Source: Saprospiraceae bacterium
GTDB taxonomy: Bacteria > Bacteroidota > Bacteroidia > Chitinophagales > Saprospiraceae
Direction: 5' to 3'
Assembly: GCA_020436785.1 (NCBI GenBank)
Contig: JAGQXC010000322.1
Location: 1-47,892, forward strand
DNA: 47,892 nt
The position numbers and the translations under genes are program-made. The notes under the pieces are model-generated. The model searched no databases. It saw only the letters and a program-made list of their open reading frames with translations, and was not told the DNA's origin. This document shows, piece by piece, positions 43,733 to 47,892 of this stretch (positions are counted from its first letter, which is position 1; each line of letters starts with the position of its first letter).

Positions 43733-43740
43733 TATCTTTG
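43733..43740 (+). promoter_or_regulatory. -7 promoter box (TATCTTTG) before the aspartoacylase-like gene
   Basis: Matches TAnnTTTG and ends 6 nt before the ATG at 43747. It lies inside the longer open frame that begins at 43675, which argues that translation starts at 43747. Confidence 0.45.
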
Positions 43741-43746
43741 CAGGCT

Positions 43747-44685
43747 ATGGGTTCACGACATTTTCTCGGCAGGTATGTGGGTCAGGAAAAAGGTCCCTTG
43801 CTGGTGGCCATCGGTGCCATGCATGGCAATGAACCGGCCGGTGTGAAAGGCATCGAATTGATGCTTAAAATGCTGGAAGTTGAACCCATTACTCATCCTG
43901 ATTTTGTTTTCAAAGGTCGATTTTTGGGTCTGTTGGGAAACCCCACAGCCTACCAGCGCAGGATGCGATTTGTAGATGTGGATATGAACCGGCATTGGGA
44001 TCCGGTCCGCATCCGCCAGCAGGTCCAGCAACCGGAACTGTCCCGGCTGGTAGAGGATAAAGCGATCCTCAGCCTGTTGCGGCTGTTGCATGAAGAGATC
44101 AGACACGATCAACCGACAGAAGTGGTGTTGCTGGATCTGCATACCACCTCATCGACGGGAGGTATTTTCACCATTGCGGGTAATGAGCCCGACAGTCAGG
44201 AACTTGCCGTTGAGTTACCGGCACCTGTCATCCTTGGTCTGGCCGACCAATTGCAGGGAACCCTGCTGCAGTATTTCAAAAGCGTCCGGTTGGATGTGCC
44301 CATTCGCACGATTTCTTTCGAGGCGGGGCATCATACCGACCCGTTGTCGGTCAACCGGTGCATCGCTGCCTTGACCTGTTGCATGCGGGCCATCGGATGT
44401 GTCCGCCCTCATGATGTCGAAAGCCAGCATATGCGGATACTGCTTGACCAGGCGGACGGATTGCCCAAGTTAACCCGGTTGGTCTATCGCCATTCTATTC
44501 AACCCGAAGACCGCTTCGTGATGGAACCCAATTATTCCAACTTCAGGCCGGTCCAAAAAGGGGAATTGTTGGCCTATGACAGCCAGGGTGCCGTTGTATC
44601 TCCCTACGATGGCCGGATTCTGTTACCACTTTATCAAAAACAGGGAGATGATGGTTTTTTCATTGTCCAAGATGTTCAACTATGA
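43747..44685 (+). CDS. Succinylglutamate desuccinylase/aspartoacylase family hydrolase
   Basis: A 312-aa zinc-dependent amidohydrolase. The zinc motif is AMHGNEPAG (His and Glu), the second His is in LLDLHTTSS, and DVDMNRHW carries the substrate-binding NR pair typical of aspartoacylase and AstE. RTISFEAGHH holds the catalytic Glu, and the C-terminal part has the barrel-like lid (GRILLPLYQKQGDDGFFIV). The start at 43747 is preferred because a -7 box lies just before it; an ATG at 43675 would add 24 residues. Its stop overlaps the next gene (ATGA). Substrate is probably an N-acyl amino acid. Confidence 0.82.
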   Translation: MGSRHFLGRYVGQEKGPLLVAIGAMHGNEPAGVKGIELMLKMLEVEPITHPDFVFKGRFLGLLGNPTAYQRRMRFVDVDMNRHWDPVRIRQQVQQPELSRLVEDKAILSLLRLLHEEIRHDQPTEVVLLDLHTTSSTGGIFTIAGNEPDSQELAVELPAPVILGLADQLQGTLLQYFKSVRLDVPIRTISFEAGHHTDPLSVNRCIAALTCCMRAIGCVRPHDVESQHMRILLDQADGLPKLTRLVYRHSIQPEDRFVMEPNYSNFRPVQKGELLAYDSQGAVVSPYDGRILLPLYQKQGDDGFFIVQDVQL

Positions 44686-45167
44686 GTCCTACACCAATCC
44701 AATGGGAAGCCATTGATGCCCTCATCAATGCCACGGCAGATGATGATCAACTGGCCATCCAATGGCTGGAAGATCTGGCCAAACATCAGCATGAATTGTT
44801 TGGTTATCTGGTTTCCGAAGAAAATCAAACCGTCTACACGGAGACCGAACGATTCCAGGCGTTATACCTGATGGCCATCATCTGGAAAGCGTTGGCGGAT
44901 CAGCTGTCTGACCTGGTGCTTGATCCGGAGACCATCGAAGCCATTGATGCAGGCAATTGGGCGCAGTACGAGGCTACAGTTGATTATGCAAAATTGTTGG
45001 ATGACTGGATTGATGAGAGTGCCGAACCGGAATTGCTTGAATTACTCATTCAGGGCATTGTGGAAGAAGATGAACTGGGTGAGGAAAATCCGGAGGCGGT
45101 CTGGGGCCTGTTCCTGTTAACCAAAACGTGTCTGGATGCCTTACTGACTTTACAGAAGCACGAATAG
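44682..45167 (+). CDS. Acidic helical protein coupled to the aspartoacylase-like gene
   Basis: A 161-aa protein I do not recognise. It has no signal peptide or membrane helix, is predicted mainly helical, and more than a fifth of its residues are Asp or Glu (36 of 161, with EEDELGEE near the end). Its ATG overlaps the aspartoacylase stop (ATGA), so the two are probably made in fixed ratio; a partner or regulator role is inferred only from this. No family claimed. Confidence 0.65.
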   Translation: MSPTPIQWEAIDALINATADDDQLAIQWLEDLAKHQHELFGYLVSEENQTVYTETERFQALYLMAIIWKALADQLSDLVLDPETIEAIDAGNWAQYEATVDYAKLLDDWIDESAEPELLELLIQGIVEEDELGEENPEAVWGLFLLTKTCLDALLTLQKHE

Positions 45168-45256
45168 CCCCAACGACATTATTCTTCCCGGTATTTGCTT
45201 ACCTTCATAACCATGACCCCGGTTTATACGTTATTGGTATAAAAGCGTTAGAATTT

Positions 45257-46693
45257 ATGTACCTCCTCCCCCGTTGCGCTTTCCTCTTGCTCCTGTTGTC
45301 CTGTTTTGGGACGGCCTTTTCCCAACGGATCTCTATTTCTGATGAGGTGCAATTGCACAATGACATTTCCTACGATATTCTGGGTCGCTACGACGATCGC
45401 ATCCTCTTGTTCCGGGATAAGGTGAATAAGCAGGAGATCCAGTTTTTTGATGATCAGATGCGCCTGCGTAATTCCAAAGAGCTGGAACTGGAAGACCGGC
45501 GGGTCATCATGTTAGGCGTTACCCGCAATCCGGATTTTTTCTCCCTGATCTATTATTACCGTCGCAAGAGCAACCTTTACATTGCCGTTCAGCAATTTGA
45601 TGGCAAAGCGCAACCCATTGACACGATGCGGATCGTCAAAGTGCTCGAGAATGTTTTTTTAATGCCCGACTACAAAATGACCATCTCCGAAGACCGCACC
45701 AAAGTGGCCATTTTTTCTTCCGACCGGGAACGCGAAATGGACGTCTTCGTGGTGGATCTGATCCATTTCGGCTTGCTGGGTGAACAAACTTTATTGTTTG
45801 ATGATGTGATCCTGCGCCGCGATTTCCGCTCCATCGAAGTGAGTAATGAGGGGATGGTGTGTATCATACTGGAAAAAGACAATACCGTATTTAAATCCGC
45901 CGACCATTTATTGAAAACTTTCTTTTTGAATCCACTTACCAAGGAGATTACCTCACTCGACATCCCGGTGACCGACCGCATTACCGTTGACATGCATTTT
46001 CAGTGGGACAATGAAAATTTGTGCCTGGCCGGCGCCGGTTTATATTCCGACCGGAGTTTTGACCGGGCCCAGGGCTTTTTCTCTTTACGGTATTGTCTGA
46101 ATGATGCTTCCATCGCCATGCAATTTCATCCCTTCACCGAAGACATCCTGGTAGACATTTACGGGAAGACGGTGGAGGAAAAAAAGGGCATCGAAGAAGT
46201 GGAAGTTCAGGACATTCTGTTGCGCGAAGACGGTGGAATGATCCTGATCGGTGAGATTAAGAAAGAATTTGCCCGCCGCTCTTTTTACGGCGATCGACCT
46301 TATGCTTCTTCGGGTTACGGCTATCTCAGTGACTACCAGTATGAAGATCTGATTTTGTATTCCATTCAGCCCAATGGAGATTTGCAGTGGACTTCCGTTT
46401 TGCATAAGAAACAATATTCCCACGACGATGAAGCCATCTACTCCTCCTATTTTGTTTTCAAAAACCCTTCAAAAGTACGCCTGGTATTCAACGACGAAAT
46501 CAGCAAGGAAAATACCGTCAGTGAATACGTTCTCCGCGGTAACGGAGAGATGTTGCGCAACAGCCTTTTTAATACGGAATACCAACGCCTCCAATTGCGG
46601 TTCCGTGATGCCGTACAAATCTCTTCCACCGAATTCATTGTTCCCAGCCAGCGACAGCTCCGCCTTAGCCTGGTCAAGGTGGACTACCGGTAA
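45257..46693 (+). CDS. Secreted protein, unrecognised
   Basis: A 478-aa protein with a signal peptide ending AFSQ (ATG 45257; the frame is open upstream inside the acidic gene but without a signal). The mature part alternates short strands with segments such as ILLFRDKVNKQEIQFFD, VAIFSSDREREMDVFVVDL and MILIGEIKKEF, reminiscent of a beta-propeller-like repeat protein, but no clear repeat signature is visible and I cannot name a family. No lipobox and no C-terminal sorting domain. It probably lies in the periplasm. Confidence 0.65.
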   Translation: MYLLPRCAFLLLLLSCFGTAFSQRISISDEVQLHNDISYDILGRYDDRILLFRDKVNKQEIQFFDDQMRLRNSKELELEDRRVIMLGVTRNPDFFSLIYYYRRKSNLYIAVQQFDGKAQPIDTMRIVKVLENVFLMPDYKMTISEDRTKVAIFSSDREREMDVFVVDLIHFGLLGEQTLLFDDVILRRDFRSIEVSNEGMVCIILEKDNTVFKSADHLLKTFFLNPLTKEITSLDIPVTDRITVDMHFQWDNENLCLAGAGLYSDRSFDRAQGFFSLRYCLNDASIAMQFHPFTEDILVDIYGKTVEEKKGIEEVEVQDILLREDGGMILIGEIKKEFARRSFYGDRPYASSGYGYLSDYQYEDLILYSIQPNGDLQWTSVLHKKQYSHDDEAIYSSYFVFKNPSKVRLVFNDEISKENTVSEYVLRGNGEMLRNSLFNTEYQRLQLRFRDAVQISSTEFIVPSQRQLRLSLVKVDYR

Positions 46694-46848
46694 TCCGGTC
46701 TCCATGCAACCATGTAACGAATCACTGCGGACGAGATACCTAGATGTAGGTATTGAGAATCTGCGCTTTATGACCCAGTTTTATGCATTTGTAAGATTCC
46801 GGGGATCAATGTTTGGCCCAGGTCTGGCGGAATCAAAACTGGTGCGAT

Positions 46849-47742
46849 ATGAAATGGAACTTCACCAACCTCCTGCTCATTGGAATTTTGGGAACCCTGA
46901 TTACCGGCAGCGTTCTGGCTCAGAACATCAATCAAATCCTGAGTTCGTATACCGGAACCAATGCAAGCGGCTACCTGCGCCCGGTGACCGACCTGACCGC
47001 CGCGTCACTGCATACCGGCCTTTGGAGCTTGATGCCCGATGATTCAAGCTTTCATGTCCGTTTCGGGTTGACCCACAGCGCCTTCCTTCCTTTTTCCAAT
47101 CAACAGGAGTTTGAGGCGGTGACGGAATATCCTTTCACTCCGGAATCCAAGGTCCTTGCCCCAACCATCGTCGGCGCTATAGAATCGGTGACCGTACAGG
47201 GAGAGAATGGGACAGCCTTTGTTTTTCCCGGCGGATTCAAGCCCGAAGTATTTCTTTACGCGTTGCCGGAGATTGCCGTTGGCGAGGTAGCCGGCACGTC
47301 CCTTTACGGAAGATACCTGGGCTTTAAACTGAACGACGATGAATTTGACCGCTTCAGCAATTGGGGACTGGGGATCCAGCACGACATCTCCCGCTATTTT
47401 CCTCACGAAGGTTACCGGTTAGGCATTGGTTATGCCTATCACCAGGTCAAGTTGGGTGACCAGGTAAATGGGCAATTTCACCTGATTTCCGGCAATGCGT
47501 ACCTCACCGGCCGCCTTGGTCTGGGGTATGTATCCCTGGGCTATGCAATTTCCAATATGCAGGTGAGTTACGATTACGATTCCGGCGAAACCACCGAACG
47601 GATCCGCATCGATACCAAAGGCGACTATCCATTTATGGCGGAGATCGGGGGTGAATTGAATTTGTGGGTAATCCGATTGCGATTGGCGGCCAAGGTTTCC
47701 CCACCATTTGGCGCCGCAGCCGGATTGCATTTTGCTTTTTAA
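46849..47742 (+). CDS. DUF6588-like outer-membrane protein
   Basis: A 297-aa exported protein (signal peptide ending SVLAQ; ATG 46849, with a non-signal extension open upstream). After GYLRPVTDLTAASLHTGLW come alternating hydrophobic strands ending in an aromatic C-terminal strand (LHFAF), the pattern of small outer-membrane barrels. The NINQ...GYLRPVTD start and the strand pattern resemble the DUF6588 family of Bacteroidota. Role unknown. A lipoprotein gene starts 24 nt downstream. Confidence 0.62.
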   Translation: MKWNFTNLLLIGILGTLITGSVLAQNINQILSSYTGTNASGYLRPVTDLTAASLHTGLWSLMPDDSSFHVRFGLTHSAFLPFSNQQEFEAVTEYPFTPESKVLAPTIVGAIESVTVQGENGTAFVFPGGFKPEVFLYALPEIAVGEVAGTSLYGRYLGFKLNDDEFDRFSNWGLGIQHDISRYFPHEGYRLGIGYAYHQVKLGDQVNGQFHLISGNAYLTGRLGLGYVSLGYAISNMQVSYDYDSGETTERIRIDTKGDYPFMAEIGGELNLWVIRLRLAAKVSPPFGAAAGLHFAF

Positions 47743-47766
47743 GAACCCGAATAATTACCTCAGGAT

Positions 47767-47892
47767 ATGAAATTTTCAGCCTTTTTGTTATTGCTATCAG
47801 GATGCTTCCTCTTGCAAACCTGTTGTTATTATCCGTTTGGAGATCCTGACTTGTGTGAATACTACGCCATTGAAAAAACCGTCCGAGCACCC
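47767..47892 (+). CDS. Lipoprotein, 3' truncated by the window end
   Basis: An ATG frame open to the last base (42 codons visible). It begins with a lipoprotein signal (LLLLSGC, Cys13) followed by a Cys- and Tyr-rich segment (TCCYYP). The rest is outside the window, so no family can be named. It follows the DUF6588-like gene by 24 nt on the same strand. Confidence 0.6.
   Translation, partial: MKFSAFLLLLSGCFLLQTCCYYPFGDPDLCEYYAIEKTVRAP

Noticed and set aside
46374-47042. 222-codon plus-strand frame spanning two genes
   Set aside because: It crosses the end of one signal-bearing gene and the start of another in a different frame and shows no family features.

Overview
The window (47.9 kb) looks like chromosomal or metagenome-assembled DNA from a member of the Bacteroidota, probably Saprospiraceae-like. 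The evidence is direct: two secreted proteins end in type IX secretion (T9SS) sorting domains (multicopper oxidase, S8 protease), several genes are preceded by the Bacteroidota -7 promoter box TAnnTTTG rather than a Shine-Dalgarno site, and many families are typical of the phylum (HYC_CC_PP, DUF6157, DUF6588-like, PD40 propellers, an alpha-CTD-like small protein). The rank below phylum is inference. No tRNA, rRNA, CRISPR array, integrase or transposase was seen.

Layout. 1-8.3 kb: end of a DUF2490 protein, a ferredoxin reductase-like flavoprotein, a lipoprotein with an Ig-like domain and propeller repeats, DUF488, then a minus-strand operon (DJ-1/PfpI lipoprotein, cupin, MBL-fold hydrolase, AraC regulator) divergent from an esterase-SDR pair, and a DoxX-like protein. 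8.3-14.3 kb: a PD40 propeller protein, a small membrane protein and a molybdopterin-binding oxidoreductase subunit on the minus strand, divergent from a Bcr/CflA efflux gene across an intergenic region with a 22-bp perfect palindrome.

14.3-26.8 kb is the accessory part. The 3' end of the Bcr/CflA gene occurs three times: in the intact gene (copy A), as a free fragment at 19.7 kb (copy B), and at 21.1 kb fused in frame to the N-terminus of a copper P-type ATPase (copy C). Between A and B lies a visibly AT-richer block concerned with potassium: a Kup transporter, a KdpD-like kinase without the usual KdpD sensor domain, a KdpE-like regulator and two tiny one-helix membrane ORFs. From 21.3 kb runs a copper block: HYC_CC_PP protein, T9SS-exported multicopper oxidase, a Met-rich lipoprotein (about one residue in four is Met), a 43-aa CC-plus-helix microprotein, a CopB-type ATPase with a His-rich N-terminus, and a Crp/Fnr regulator. 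Together they suggest periplasmic and surface copper binding, oxidation and export.

27-47.9 kb is mostly ordinary: an MFS transporter, a DUF4038 glycosidase, a GH32 fructan hydrolase, an operon of D-aminoacylase, M20 peptidase and serine hydrolase, a run of small cytosolic proteins (DUF1801, PhnB-like VOC, DUF6157, alpha-CTD-like), a CE15 glucuronoyl esterase overlapping a GNAT gene, mtaB, an orphan acyl carrier protein, an S8 protease, an aspartoacylase-like hydrolase coupled to an acidic protein, an unrecognised secreted protein, a DUF6588-like protein and a cut-off lipoprotein. The best candidate for something new is the triplicated, cargo-bracketing 3' end of the Bcr/CflA gene with its chimeric ATPase, followed by the copper block with its microproteins.
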